Below are positions 1 to 7,976 of a stretch of 28,804 bases of DNA, one piece after another. The stretch is from contig JBLHOS010000035.1 of NCBI GenBank assembly GCA_047623825.1, positions 1 to 28,804 on the forward strand, given 5' to 3'. The first letter of the stretch is position 1. The number at the start of each line of letters is the position of its first letter. The translations under genes were made by a program, and so were the position numbers. The DNA comes from JBLHOS01 sp047623825 (GTDB taxonomy: Bacteria; Pseudomonadota; Alphaproteobacteria; Rhodobacterales; Rhodobacteraceae). The notes under the pieces are model-generated. The model searched no databases. It worked only from the letters and a program-made list of their open reading frames with translations, and was not told the DNA's origin.

Positions 1-144
1 TTCGCGTTGATTTTGTCGCGCCAGATGCCCGACCGAGACAAACAGGCCAAAGCAGATTATGTGATCGAGACTAAGACCCTAGACCAAACACAAAAGGCGG
101 TTCAGAACTTGATTGCGATCCTATTGGGAGCAGAACATGCGTGA
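1..144 (+). CDS. coaE: Dephospho-CoA kinase, C-terminal fragment
   Basis: This is the last 47 codons of a gene that enters from the left edge, ending in TGA at 142-144. The translated tail carries the pattern SRQMPDRDKQAKADYVIET, typical of the C-terminal part of CoaE (a basic patch followed by A-D-Y/F-V-I). CoaE phosphorylates the 3'-hydroxyl of dephospho-CoA in the last step of coenzyme A synthesis; its P-loop lies outside the window. The stop overlaps the dnaQ start (ATGCGTGA), so the two genes are probably co-transcribed and translationally coupled. coaE-dnaQ adjacency is usual in alphaproteobacteria. Identification rests on this short tail plus the context. Confidence 0.8.
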   Translation, partial: FALILSRQMPDRDKQAKADYVIETKTLDQTQKAVQNLIAILLGAEHA

Positions 145-823
145 AATCGTGTTAGACACCGAGACAACTGGGTTTGAGCCATCCGAGGGTCACCGGATTG
201 TTGAAATTGGTGCGGTTGAGCTGTTTAACCATGTACCTACCGGAAGCACTTATCATCAATACATCAACCCAGAACGTTCGATGCCGAAAGAGGCTTTTGC
301 GGTGCATGGCCTTGGTGATGAGTTTCTGCGTGACAAGCCCGTCTTTGCTCGGATTGGTCAGGCGTTCCTTGATTATATCGGGGATGCCACCCTCGTGATC
401 CATAATGCATCCTTTGACATGAAGTTTTTGAATGCAGAACTGTCAAAGGCCAATTTAACTAAATTACCGTCCAGTCAAGCGCTTGATACTTTGCTGATTG
501 CGCGTCGAAAATTTCCGGGATCGCCGGCCTCCTTGGACGCATTGTGCCGTCGGTTTGGTGTCAACAATAGCGCGCGCGAAAAGCACGGAGCGCTGCTCGA
601 CTCTGAGATTTTGGCTGAGGTGTACCTGGAACTTATTGGGGGCCGGCAGCCGGATCTTGTACTTGCGTCCTCAAAATCAGCCGGCACACAGTCTCAGACC
701 GCTGATTGGACACCGGCACCGCGACGCGACCCATTGCCCTCAAGGCTTACAGCCGAAGAAAAGGCCGCCCACGTTGCGTTCATAGAAGAACTTGGCGAGG
801 GCAGCCTTTGGACGAAATATTAG
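137..823 (+). CDS. dnaQ: DNA polymerase III epsilon subunit (3'-5' proofreading exonuclease)
   Basis: A 228-residue DEDDh exonuclease that proofreads for the replicative polymerase core. Motif Exo I is VLDTETTGF with the metal ligands Asp7 and Glu9. Exo II is the LVIHNASFDMKFLN stretch with its Asp. Exo III is HGALLDSE, with the catalytic His five residues before the last Asp. The C-terminal tail is the region that normally contacts the polymerase alpha subunit. I chose ATG 137 because the protein then starts MREIVLDTE as the family does; an upstream in-frame start at 113 would add eight residues that lie inside coaE. It overlaps coaE by 8 nt and converges on secB, ending only 3 nt before the secB stop. 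Confidence 0.95.
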   Translation: MREIVLDTETTGFEPSEGHRIVEIGAVELFNHVPTGSTYHQYINPERSMPKEAFAVHGLGDEFLRDKPVFARIGQAFLDYIGDATLVIHNASFDMKFLNAELSKANLTKLPSSQALDTLLIARRKFPGSPASLDALCRRFGVNNSAREKHGALLDSEILAEVYLELIGGRQPDLVLASSKSAGTQSQTADWTPAPRRDPLPSRLTAEEKAAHVAFIEELGEGSLWTKY

Positions 824-826
824 TGA

Positions 827-1327
827 TTAGGCGTCGGCACGCTTTTGTGCGTCGACCCTGCGGGACAACTCGTTGCGATAGATCGCCATGAAATCAATGT
901 TCTCGAGGTTGAGCGGTGGATAGCCGCCATCCCGTGAGATGTCAGATACTACGCGTCGGATGAATGGGAACAGCATCCGTGGGCATTCGATCATCAAGAA
1001 CGGGTGCAGCTGCTCTTCCGAAACGTTTTCGACCAGAAAGACCCCGGCGTATTCAAGCTCGATCAGGAAGATCGCACTTCCGTCTTCCTTCGATTTGCTG
1101 TCGATTTTCAGCTTAACAATGACGTCATATTGGTTTTCTTGCGTTCGCTTGCGCGCGTCCAAACTTACCTGAACCTGAATCTCGGGCTGGGTTTGTCCCT
1201 GCACACCTTTTTGGGCGGCAATGTTCTCAAAGGACAAGTCGCGGATAAACTGGGCTAGAACTTGCATGCGGGGGGGTGTTGGTTGCTTCGCGGCCTCTGT
1301 GGGCAAGGCGCCATTCTCTTCGGCCAT
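827..1327 (-). CDS. secB: Protein-export chaperone SecB
   Basis: A 166-residue SecB, the cytosolic tetrameric chaperone that holds preproteins unfolded and hands them to SecA. Family hallmarks are visible: an N-terminal Met/Gln-rich lead-in, then QFIRDLSFEN, a central beta-rich part with LIELEYAGVF, and the conserved ECPRMLFPFIRRVVSD followed by GGYPPL. The length is normal for alphaproteobacteria. A GGAGAG ribosome-binding site lies about 8 nt upstream of the ATG. It sits 55 nt downstream of fxsA on the same strand, so read-through from the fxsA promoter is possible. It converges with dnaQ with almost no gap. Confidence 0.96.
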   Translation of the reverse strand: MAEENGALPTEAAKQPTPPRMQVLAQFIRDLSFENIAAQKGVQGQTQPEIQVQVSLDARKRTQENQYDVIVKLKIDSKSKEDGSAIFLIELEYAGVFLVENVSEEQLHPFLMIECPRMLFPFIRRVVSDISRDGGYPPLNLENIDFMAIYRNELSRRVDAQKRADA

Positions 1328-1382
1328 TTGGCTCTCTCCATCTATAAAATCTGGCGCGCTTTAGCAGGTCACGCTGTCGGCC

Positions 1383-1853
1383 TCAATGGCGACGGGTCCA
1401 ATCAGAGCTTCCCTTTGGGGTATTTGGATCAACCTCAAACTCGCCTTCAATCACATCGTCACTGCCTTTACCCTTCCAGGCATCCTGCCCCGCGACCACT
1501 GATTGGACGTTGATCCGCTTGCGTATTTCGCGGAAAACCACGGACCTTACCGCGGGAACCAACAACGCAAATCCGACAAAATCCGTAAAGAAACCGGGGG
1601 TCAAAAGCAGGGCGCCAGAAAAAAGAATCATCGCGCCATGGGCGAGTGGCTCGGTCGGATCGTTCAGCTCGCTAAAACTTCGCTGTACGTTGTTCAACAC
1701 CGCGGCTCCCTGAGAGCGGACAAGCCAAGTGCCAATTATCGCGGTCAAAATCACTATCGCGAGGGTCGGCCACAGTCCAATTAAACCGCCGATTTGTATA
1801 AACAAAGCGATTTCAATTAGCGGAACACTAAGAAAGAGAATAAACAGCCACAT
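1383..1853 (-). CDS. fxsA: FxsA family membrane protein
   Basis: A 156-residue small inner-membrane protein of the FxsA family, named for suppression of phage T7 exclusion by F plasmid; its normal cellular role is not settled. The sequence begins with a hydrophobic helix (residues 1-25), then a second helix around 28-45, the conserved GTWLVRSQG segment, and another hydrophobic region around 70-100 containing the family-typical LLTPGFFTDFVGF motif. The C-terminal 50 residues are charged and presumably cytosolic. It diverges from the Tim44-like gene and precedes secB, an arrangement common in this group of alphaproteobacteria. Confidence 0.9.
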   Translation of the reverse strand: MWLFILFLSVPLIEIALFIQIGGLIGLWPTLAIVILTAIIGTWLVRSQGAAVLNNVQRSFSELNDPTEPLAHGAMILFSGALLLTPGFFTDFVGFALLVPAVRSVVFREIRKRINVQSVVAGQDAWKGKGSDDVIEGEFEVDPNTPKGSSDWTRRH

Positions 1854-1888
1854 AATACGTCCTTAAATACGCAGAGCAATTGATGATG

Positions 1889-1901
1889 TGTGACGGTCAC
1901 A
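1889..1901. promoter_or_regulatory. Inverted repeat TGTGAC-G-GTCACA in a divergent intergenic region
   Basis: Six-base arms flank a single central G in the 128 bp between fxsA (leftward) and the Tim44-like gene (rightward). The arms resemble CRP half-sites, but the 3-nt spacing between TGTGA and TCACA is not that of a CRP site, which needs 6. It lies just upstream of the proposed -35 of the rightward operon, so it could bind a small dimeric regulator. No protein can be assigned from sequence. Confidence 0.35.
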
Positions 1902-1906
1902 TGGAC

Positions 1907-1935
1907 TTGACCACCACCCTGCACTACATATGTAG
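1907..1935 (+). promoter_or_regulatory. Probable sigma-70-type promoter of the Tim44-like/mltA/smr operon
   Basis: The -35 is TTGACC at 1907-1912 and the -10 is TATGTA at 1929-1934, with 16 nt between. The -10 sits inside a perfect 12-bp palindrome, CTACATATGTAG (1924-1935), so a dimeric protein bound there would block RNA polymerase. The gene start at 1982 leaves a leader of about 40 nt. This is pattern-based and has no experimental support here. Confidence 0.5.
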
Positions 1936-1981
1936 CAGTAATCCCTATATGTAAGTCTTGAAGTTAACCCGAGGTTTCGCG

Positions 1982-2641
1982 ATGAGCTCATCTTTGATCC
2001 AACTGATTGTTTTGGCAGGCATTGCAATTTTCTTGGTGCTGCGCCTTCGAAACGTGCTTGGAACCCGCGATGGGTTTGAAAAGCCGACCACACCCGCACT
2101 TGAAAAGAAAGCTGCAACGCGCCGTGACTTTGAGGTGATCGAAGGCGGGCCTGATCGCGACATCATCGATCATGTTCCCGATGGCAGCGCGTCAGCCAAA
2201 GCGCTGATGGCGATGAAGTCGGTTGAACCAGATTTTGGTGTCGGCGATTTCCTGCAGGGTGCTAGCGGCGCCTATGAGATGATATTGATGGCGTTTGAGC
2301 GTGGTGATTTGGATCAGCTTACTCCGTTCCTGGCAACGGATGTTCTGGAGACATTTGAAAATGTTGTCCTTCAGCGGCGCGAAGACGGGCTGACCATCGA
2401 GGCAAGTTTCGTCGGTGTGGCAGAGCTGGTTCTACAAGGGGCGACGTTCGATAATGCAACAAGCGAAGCTGAAATCACGGTCAAGTTTGTTGGTGAATTG
2501 ACGTCTGCTGTAAAAGACAGCTCTGGCAAGGTCATCGAAGGCGATCAATCATCAATCAAGCGTCAACGCGATGTCTGGACGTTTGGCAGGACCATGGGCA
2601 GTGCCGATCCAAATTGGATGCTGGTCGCCACTGGCGAATGA
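1982..2641 (+). CDS. Tim44/TimA-family membrane-anchored protein
   Basis: A 219-residue protein with a single N-terminal membrane helix (about residues 4-21), a short basic linker, and a soluble C-terminal domain from about residue 70 to the end. That domain matches the Tim44-like fold seen in mitochondrial import component Tim44 and its alphaproteobacterial relatives: it includes the GASGAYEMILMAFERGDLDQL segment and alternating beta strands ending in a W-x-F-x-R pattern. The role is probably membrane-associated protein handling; the bacterial function is poorly defined. I chose ATG 1982 because a GAGG motif precedes it at good spacing and the membrane helix follows directly; an in-frame start at 1958 lacks that site. 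The mltA start follows its stop by 3 nt. Confidence 0.85.
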   Translation: MSSSLIQLIVLAGIAIFLVLRLRNVLGTRDGFEKPTTPALEKKAATRRDFEVIEGGPDRDIIDHVPDGSASAKALMAMKSVEPDFGVGDFLQGASGAYEMILMAFERGDLDQLTPFLATDVLETFENVVLQRREDGLTIEASFVGVAELVLQGATFDNATSEAEITVKFVGELTSAVKDSSGKVIEGDQSSIKRQRDVWTFGRTMGSADPNWMLVATGE

Positions 2642-2644
2642 TCT

Positions 2645-3670
2645 GTGGCCGGTCGTGGTCTAGCCGCTGCTTTTGCTGCGGTAGTTTTTCTTAGCGGTGC
2701 AGCAATGTCTGAAGTCACTACAGATCTGCTAAGCTTTGATGATCTGAACGGCTGGGCTGATGACGATCATGATGCCGCGTTAGGCGTGTTTCTCAACACC
2801 TGCATGGACCTACGGGACCCTGAATGGGCACCTTTGTGTGCCCTGGCCCCAAGCCAGACCAACGCGCGCACGTTCTTTGAGCTATTTTTCCGCCCGGTCC
2901 TGATACACGACGATAACCCGGGGCTGTTCACGGGGTACTTTGAACCCGAACTTGATGGGTCTAGGACCAGAACGGCCAGATTTCGCTACCCGCTTTATCG
3001 TCAGCCGCCAGAAGTCACAGGCCTATGGCACACCCGGGCTGAGATCGAAGAGCAACAATTACTGGCTAATCGTGGCCTTGAGATCGCATGGGTCGACGAC
3101 CCGGTCGAGGTTTTTTTCCTGCAAATACAAGGCTCTGGTCGGGTACGTTTGGCGGAAGGCGGCTATTTGCGAGTTGGCTATGGCGGTCGCAACGGCCACA
3201 ACTACCGCTCGATCGGACAAGAGTTGGTCCGGCGTGGTGTCTATGAGCCTCATCAAGTTTCCGCCCAGGTCATCCAAAGTTGGGTGCGGCGAAATCCGGT
3301 TGAGGGGGTGGAGTTGCTGCGCCACAACGCGTCTTACGTGTTCTTTCGAGAGGTCAGGATTTCGGATCCAACAGCAGGTCCGTTGGGCGCGATGAACCGG
3401 TCAATCACCCCGCTACGCTCGATCGCCGCCGACCCTGATTATGTTCCCCTTGGTGCGCCCGTCTGGATCGAAAAGGACGGCGCAGAACCGATGCAGCGAC
3501 TAATGATTGCGCAAGATACTGGTAGCGCAATTCAAGGCCCACAGCGGGCGGACATATTTTTTGGTCCCGGCGACGCGGCTGGCCGCGCGGCCGGCCTGAT
3601 TCGTGACCCGGGTCGTATAGTGGTGTTACTGCCGATAGAGTTGGCATTTCAATTCGAAGCGGAGAGCTAA
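2645..3670 (+). CDS. mltA: Membrane-bound lytic murein transglycosylase A family
   Basis: A 341-residue MltA-type enzyme that cleaves the MurNAc-GlcNAc bond of peptidoglycan to give 1,6-anhydro products in the periplasm. It starts at GTG and has a cleavable signal peptide (about residues 1-22, ending SGAAMSE). Unlike the E. coli protein it has no lipobox cysteine, so it is probably soluble. The MltA domain includes GLFTGYFEPELDGS and LQIQGSGRVRL. The C-terminal 3D domain contains AQDTGSAIQG, whose Asp291 corresponds to the catalytic acid, followed by ADIFFGPG. It lies between the Tim44-like gene and smr with 3-nt gaps, clearly one operon. Confidence 0.93.
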   Translation: MAGRGLAAAFAAVVFLSGAAMSEVTTDLLSFDDLNGWADDDHDAALGVFLNTCMDLRDPEWAPLCALAPSQTNARTFFELFFRPVLIHDDNPGLFTGYFEPELDGSRTRTARFRYPLYRQPPEVTGLWHTRAEIEEQQLLANRGLEIAWVDDPVEVFFLQIQGSGRVRLAEGGYLRVGYGGRNGHNYRSIGQELVRRGVYEPHQVSAQVIQSWVRRNPVEGVELLRHNASYVFFREVRISDPTAGPLGAMNRSITPLRSIAADPDYVPLGAPVWIEKDGAEPMQRLMIAQDTGSAIQGPQRADIFFGPGDAAGRAAGLIRDPGRIVVLLPIELAFQFEAES

Positions 3671-3673
3671 GCT

Positions 3674-4273
3674 ATGGCGGGCCGAAAGAAACGCAGCCTG
3701 ACGACGGAAGATCAGGCGCTTTGGACCACGGTTGCCAAAACCGCAGTCCCATTACGGCGCGCACCCGGCCTAGTCCAGTACACGACATCCAAGAAAATAG
3801 TGCCAACGCCTGAGATAAAGCGGAAATCGCATGTCGAACCGTTTGAGATCGGAGAGCGCAGCCCGCCATTACTGCCGCGCCACCAGATCAGCACCTTTCT
3901 TGGAGAACAGCTAAGCCGGGTCCCTGTTCGAATGGACCATGGCCTGCATAAGAAGATGTTGCGCGGTAAGCTTCAGCCAGAGGCGACATTAGATTTGCAT
4001 GGCCTTACCTTGGCGCGGGCGCACCCGCGTCTGACAGCGTTCATGTTCAACGCCTCGAACGATGGACTGCGGCTGGTCTTGGTGATCACCGGCAAGGGCA
4101 AAGTCAAAGATGAAGATGGACCCATTCCAATTCGCCAAGGCGTTCTGCGTCATCAGGTGCCACAATGGCTTGAGGCGCCGCCAATTGGATCACTGGTGCT
4201 GAATATTCGGCAGGCTCATCTTCGTCATGGCGGTGGTGGTGCCTATTATGTCTATCTCAGGCGCAGGGATTAG
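3674..4273 (+). CDS. Smr domain protein (MutS2 C-terminal-like nuclease domain)
   Basis: A 199-residue protein whose first 90 residues are basic and low in structure, followed by a stand-alone Smr domain (about 100-199). The Smr motif LDLHGLT and the loop VITGKGK are both present, followed by the conserved V-P-x-W-L and the A-x-x-x-H-G-G-x-G-A-Y-Y-V end. Smr domains act as DNA or RNA endonucleases in MutS2 and relatives; the role of stand-alone alphaproteobacterial versions is unclear. It starts 3 nt after mltA. Its TAG overlaps the TAA of the convergent MFS gene. Confidence 0.9.
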   Translation: MAGRKKRSLTTEDQALWTTVAKTAVPLRRAPGLVQYTTSKKIVPTPEIKRKSHVEPFEIGERSPPLLPRHQISTFLGEQLSRVPVRMDHGLHKKMLRGKLQPEATLDLHGLTLARAHPRLTAFMFNASNDGLRLVLVITGKGKVKDEDGPIPIRQGVLRHQVPQWLEAPPIGSLVLNIRQAHLRHGGGGAYYVYLRRRD

Positions 4274-5484
4274 CGGCTCCGAACCGAATAGACGCCGATC
4301 CCTGTCATGACAGCGGCAATCACCAAATAACCCGAAATCCACAGCAGTTGGATTGAGAAATCTACCCCGTAGTCGATTAGAACACCTGTCAGAGCGGGGC
4401 CTATAGCAGAACCCAAAACCAAGGTTGAAGTCGCAACTGCCTTGATCCCACCCAGATGGCCGGTTCCGTACATTTCAGCCCAAAAAGCAGAGGGCAGCGT
4501 AGAGATCGCGCCGACAGAGACGCCGATCAGCGTCATGCTGACAGCTGCATCGGCAATTGAGTTTGCAAAGCCCATGAGCAGAAACCCGATCACCAATGGC
4601 AAAAGCGACCAAGAAATAAGCCTCCTGGCCCCAACCCGGTCAATCAACCACCCGGTTAACGCGAGGCTAACGACAGCGACTCCGGTATAAAGCGGAAAGA
4701 GGGCGACAAACCCGACATGGCTCCATCCCTTTACCTCGGCCAAATGTACCTGTTGGAAGAAAAGCGCGGTCACAAAAGCTGACGGACCTAAGACCGCAGG
4801 AAGCACAAGCCAGAACAACTTATCCTTCAACATGTCGGTACGCGTCCAATGCCGCCCAGACATGCCGTACGCCTCATCCTCTGTGCGGTGAGACCTTGGC
4901 GTCCGCTCTTTGCGCAGCAGCCGAACCATGATTGGCAGCATCGCAATCACAAAGACGCCGCTGACAAGCCACAACAAGCGCCAGTCAATCAGTGTATTCA
5001 TAAAGACAAACAGGATCGGTAAAACCGCCTCACCGGCTGAGAACCCAAGCGTTGCAACCGCCAGCGCACGGCCCCGCATCGCCACGAACCAACGAGCCAT
5101 TGCAACCTTTGCGATATGGCTCAGCATCCCCTGCCCGCACAGACGCAACGCAAAGATCAAAACGGGCAACATTCCCAGCCACGGGTTTACAGCCATGAAA
5201 ATACAAGCGACCGCCAACCCAACCAGAGAATAAATGCCCAGCTGGCGGACCCGAATACGATCTGTCAGCGCACCGGCCCAAAGCATGATGACTGCAGAAA
5301 CCGCTGTACCTAGGCTATAGATTAGACCCCATTGCCCATCGGTTAGGTTGTAATAATCCATGATGTCGGCGGCGAAGATCGAGATGAAGAATGTTTGACC
5401 AAAGGACGACGTGAACGTCAAAAGTGCGCCGGCGATAAGAAACGCCGAATTTTCGCGCACAAACGTCAGAAATGGCCAGCTCAT
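4270..5484 (-). CDS. MFS transporter, substrate unknown
   Basis: A 404-residue major facilitator superfamily permease with about 12 hydrophobic segments. The loop between helices 2 and 3 carries the MFS motif A pattern GALTDRIRVR, and the equivalent loop in the second half reads GWLIDRVGARR. A short charged central loop (about residues 195-215, KERTPRSHRTEDEA) separates the two six-helix bundles. No substrate signature is recognised; the neighbours (smr and an alpha/beta-hydrolase lipoprotein) do not point to one. The stop codon overlaps the smr stop in a TTAG shared by convergent genes. About 45 bp separate its start from the next leftward gene. Confidence 0.88.
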   Translation of the reverse strand: MSWPFLTFVRENSAFLIAGALLTFTSSFGQTFFISIFAADIMDYYNLTDGQWGLIYSLGTAVSAVIMLWAGALTDRIRVRQLGIYSLVGLAVACIFMAVNPWLGMLPVLIFALRLCGQGMLSHIAKVAMARWFVAMRGRALAVATLGFSAGEAVLPILFVFMNTLIDWRLLWLVSGVFVIAMLPIMVRLLRKERTPRSHRTEDEAYGMSGRHWTRTDMLKDKLFWLVLPAVLGPSAFVTALFFQQVHLAEVKGWSHVGFVALFPLYTGVAVVSLALTGWLIDRVGARRLISWSLLPLVIGFLLMGFANSIADAAVSMTLIGVSVGAISTLPSAFWAEMYGTGHLGGIKAVATSTLVLGSAIGPALTGVLIDYGVDFSIQLLWISGYLVIAAVMTGIGVYSVRSR

Positions 5485-5529
5485 GTCTTGGATGACCTTT
5501 TTTGTTTATTCGCCCACCCGGACGCTGCC

Positions 5530-6627
5530 CTACCTAGGCAATGGTGACAAGATAACTTGGGATAAGTTGCGGACCGTGAGAGCGGTTCCCTGAAAAAGAC
5601 CAATCCGAGAGCTGGACCCGGTTTGAAGTGCATCATCGACTTCTGTCAGTTGACTCAGAACCTGTATCATGGCGGGGGACGTGACGCTGGTAGAATGGCC
5701 TAACCTGTCGCCCGCTCCGCCACTAAACTCAGTGATATCCACCAGCGCTATTTCAAGATCTGCGACATCTTCAAGAGTCCCGATATTGCCCAAACGTTGA
5801 TTCTGGCCGCTTATTCGGGACGATAAACGTAAGACCCGATCACGTTGGGAAACGAAGATCACAAAGGGTTGCGGCAATGGATTAATCCGCAGGGCTTGTG
5901 ATCGGAAGACTTCAATATCGATATCTGGTGACATCAAGATCACGCCACCCAACCGGTCCAACCTGTTGCTGTCCGGACCGATGGCGATGGATCGCAGCGC
6001 CTCCATCAAAAGTTGTCCACCCATCGAGTGGGCGACCAGCACAACATTGTCGGCACCCGCTTGAAAGACTTGGTCGAGCAGACTTTCCAGCCCGTCTCGT
6101 GCAAACAAGATACTGTCGCGGTCATAGACATACCCCAAAGGGTGGCCTGCTGATGGCCATGCGTAATGGACAGCTACGCCCGGAATGTTCAGGTCGGATC
6201 GAATTTGCGCTGTTCTCAAAACGCTTTCGGCAAACGTGTTGTTATAGCCATGAACAAACACAAGGACTTCTCTGGATCCCCTCAGGCGCTGTGCCAATAT
6301 TTCTGATAAACCATCTCGAAAACCCGCAGCCCCCTCAAAGTTTTCCACGGCAGTGAAAAGGAAGTGTTGTGACGGATCAGGGTTGCTGGCTGAGAACTCG
6401 ATTTCGCCAGGGTTGCGATCTGGCGGGATCGAAACGTCGAGACGGGCAAAATTCATTTGCTCGACGCGCGCATCGGTGAACTGACCTTGGTCAAATACCC
6501 GGGTTGTGCCAACAAAAACAGGCTCAATCATTGTACCCATGACGGGGTCATCGAATAAGACAAGCTCCGCCCTCGGCGCACACGCCGAAAGGACCGCAAA
6601 AGATAAAAAAATCAACAAATGCCGCAC
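5530..6627 (-). CDS. DUF900-type alpha/beta hydrolase lipoprotein
   Basis: A 365-residue protein with a lipoprotein signal: a hydrophobic N-terminus ending LSAC, with the lipidated Cys at 16. It is therefore probably tethered to a membrane. The body matches the DUF900 family of alpha/beta hydrolases: VLVFVHGYNNTF forms the oxyanion-hole strand and loop, and VVLVAHSMGGQLL is the nucleophile elbow with Ser201. The LMSPDIDIEVFR strand follows. An esterase-like activity is expected but the substrate is unknown. It starts 35 nt downstream of hslU on the same strand, with a weak terminator hairpin between them, so it may be partly read from the hsl promoter. Confidence 0.87.
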   Translation of the reverse strand: MRHLLIFLSFAVLSACAPRAELVLFDDPVMGTMIEPVFVGTTRVFDQGQFTDARVEQMNFARLDVSIPPDRNPGEIEFSASNPDPSQHFLFTAVENFEGAAGFRDGLSEILAQRLRGSREVLVFVHGYNNTFAESVLRTAQIRSDLNIPGVAVHYAWPSAGHPLGYVYDRDSILFARDGLESLLDQVFQAGADNVVLVAHSMGGQLLMEALRSIAIGPDSNRLDRLGGVILMSPDIDIEVFRSQALRINPLPQPFVIFVSQRDRVLRLSSRISGQNQRLGNIGTLEDVADLEIALVDITEFSGGAGDRLGHSTSVTSPAMIQVLSQLTEVDDALQTGSSSRIGLFQGTALTVRNLSQVILSPLPR

Positions 6628-6643
6628 AAGAAAACCTGCTGAA

Positions 6644-6664
6644 ACAAAAAGCTCTCTGAGCTTT
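6644..6664 (-). terminator. Probable intrinsic terminator after hslU
   Basis: On the minus strand AAGCTC-AGA-GAGCTT forms a 6-bp stem with a 3-nt loop, followed directly by a short T run. It overlaps the hslU stop codon and precedes the next gene. The stem is AT-containing and short, so termination is likely partial. Confidence 0.5.
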
Positions 6665-7976
6665 ATAAGACGTAACGAGCTAAGTCCGCTGATTTCATCA
6701 AATGGCCAAGATTATCTGCCACAAACTGCGCATTCACCACAACTTCTAGTCCAGATCTGTCTGGCGCGTTAAAGCTGAGCTCCTCAAAAACACGCTCCAT
6801 CACAGTGTAGAGACGCCGTGCGCCGATGTTTTCGACCGACTGGTTCACTTCGGCTGCGATTTGCGCAAGGGCAGCGATCCCATCCTCGGTGAAGGAAACG
6901 GCCACTCCTTCAGTTCCCATAAGCGCGGTATATTGCCGTGTCAGGGCATTTTCGGTTTCGGTCAGGATGCGCACAAAATCGCCTTCGGTTAGTGCGCGAA
7001 GTTCAACGCGAATCGGCAGTCGACCCTGCAATTCAGGCAGCAAGTCGGATGGTTTTGCGATGTGGAAGGCCCCTGATGCGATAAACAGGATGTGGTCGGT
7101 TTTAACCGCCCCATATTTCGTCGAGACCGTGGTCCCCTCAATCAACGGCAGCAGATCACGTTGGACGCCTTCACGTGAGACATCTGCACCGCGCGCGTCT
7201 GACCTTGCACAAACCTTGTCGATCTCGTCGATGAAAACGATGCCACTGGTCTCGACGGCGCGAATTGCTTCTCGGGTCACTGTATCGGAGTCCAACAACT
7301 TGTCTGCTTCTTCGTCGACCAAGAGCTCATAGCTGCTGGCCACAGTCATCTTGCGTTTCACAGTCCGCCCGCCAAAGGCCTTTCCAAAGATGTCCCCTAA
7401 ATTCATCATGCCGCCCGCACCCATCCCGCCAGGCTGTCCGGGGATTTCAAAGTTGGGCGTAGGGCCTGATGTGTCTGGGACGTCCAGCTCAATAATTTTG
7501 TCGTCCATTTCACCAGATCGCAGCTTGCGACGAAACATTTCGCGGGTCTGTTCGCGGGCATCCGTTCCGGCAAGCGCCTCGATGACGCGAGTTTCTGCCG
7601 CTTCAAGGGCGAGGTTTTTTACGTCTTCACGCATGTATTCGCGTACTGAAATTTGGGCGCTGTCCACCAAGTCACGGATGATTTGCTCGACATCACGCCC
7701 GACATAGCCAACTTCGGTAAACTTCGTGGCTTCAACCTTGATGAACGGTGCCCGAGCCAGTTTCGCCAAACGGCGGCTGATCTCAGTTTTCCCAACACCT
7801 GTGGGTCCGATCATCAGGATGTTTTTTGGATAAACCTCATCGCGCAGATCGTCGCCCAACTGATTGCGCCGCCAACGGTTTCGCAGTGCCACTGCCACGG
7901 CCCGCTTTGCGTCGTTCTGTCCAATAATGAATCGGTCTAATTCAGACACGATTTCACGGGGCGTCAGGTCAGTCAT
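6663..7976 (-). CDS. hslU: ATP-dependent protease ATPase subunit HslU
   Basis: A 437-residue AAA+ unfoldase that recognises, unfolds and feeds substrates to the HslV peptidase. It begins with LTPREIVSELDRFIIGQ, the standard HslU opening. Walker A is GPTGVGKT at 57-64, the pore loop GYVG is at 90-93, Walker B is IVFIDEID, and the box with sensor residues reads ELQGRLPIRVEL. The protein ends LARYVL, the hydrophobic tail that inserts into HslV pockets to activate it. The I domain (about 110-240) includes a Gly/Met-rich stretch. Its ATG shares one base with the stop of the upstream membrane gene (TGATG), indicating translational coupling. Confidence 0.97.
   Translation of the reverse strand: MTDLTPREIVSELDRFIIGQNDAKRAVAVALRNRWRRNQLGDDLRDEVYPKNILMIGPTGVGKTEISRRLAKLARAPFIKVEATKFTEVGYVGRDVEQIIRDLVDSAQISVREYMREDVKNLALEAAETRVIEALAGTDAREQTREMFRRKLRSGEMDDKIIELDVPDTSGPTPNFEIPGQPGGMGAGGMMNLGDIFGKAFGGRTVKRKMTVASSYELLVDEEADKLLDSDTVTREAIRAVETSGIVFIDEIDKVCARSDARGADVSREGVQRDLLPLIEGTTVSTKYGAVKTDHILFIASGAFHIAKPSDLLPELQGRLPIRVELRALTEGDFVRILTETENALTRQYTALMGTEGVAVSFTEDGIAALAQIAAEVNQSVENIGARRLYTVMERVFEELSFNAPDRSGLEVVVNAQFVADNLGHLMKSADLARYVL

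Noticed and set aside
1889..1901. CRP/FNR binding site
   Set aside because: The TGTGA and TCACA halves are separated by 3 nt, not 6, so the site does not fit CRP or FNR; kept only as an unassigned dyad.
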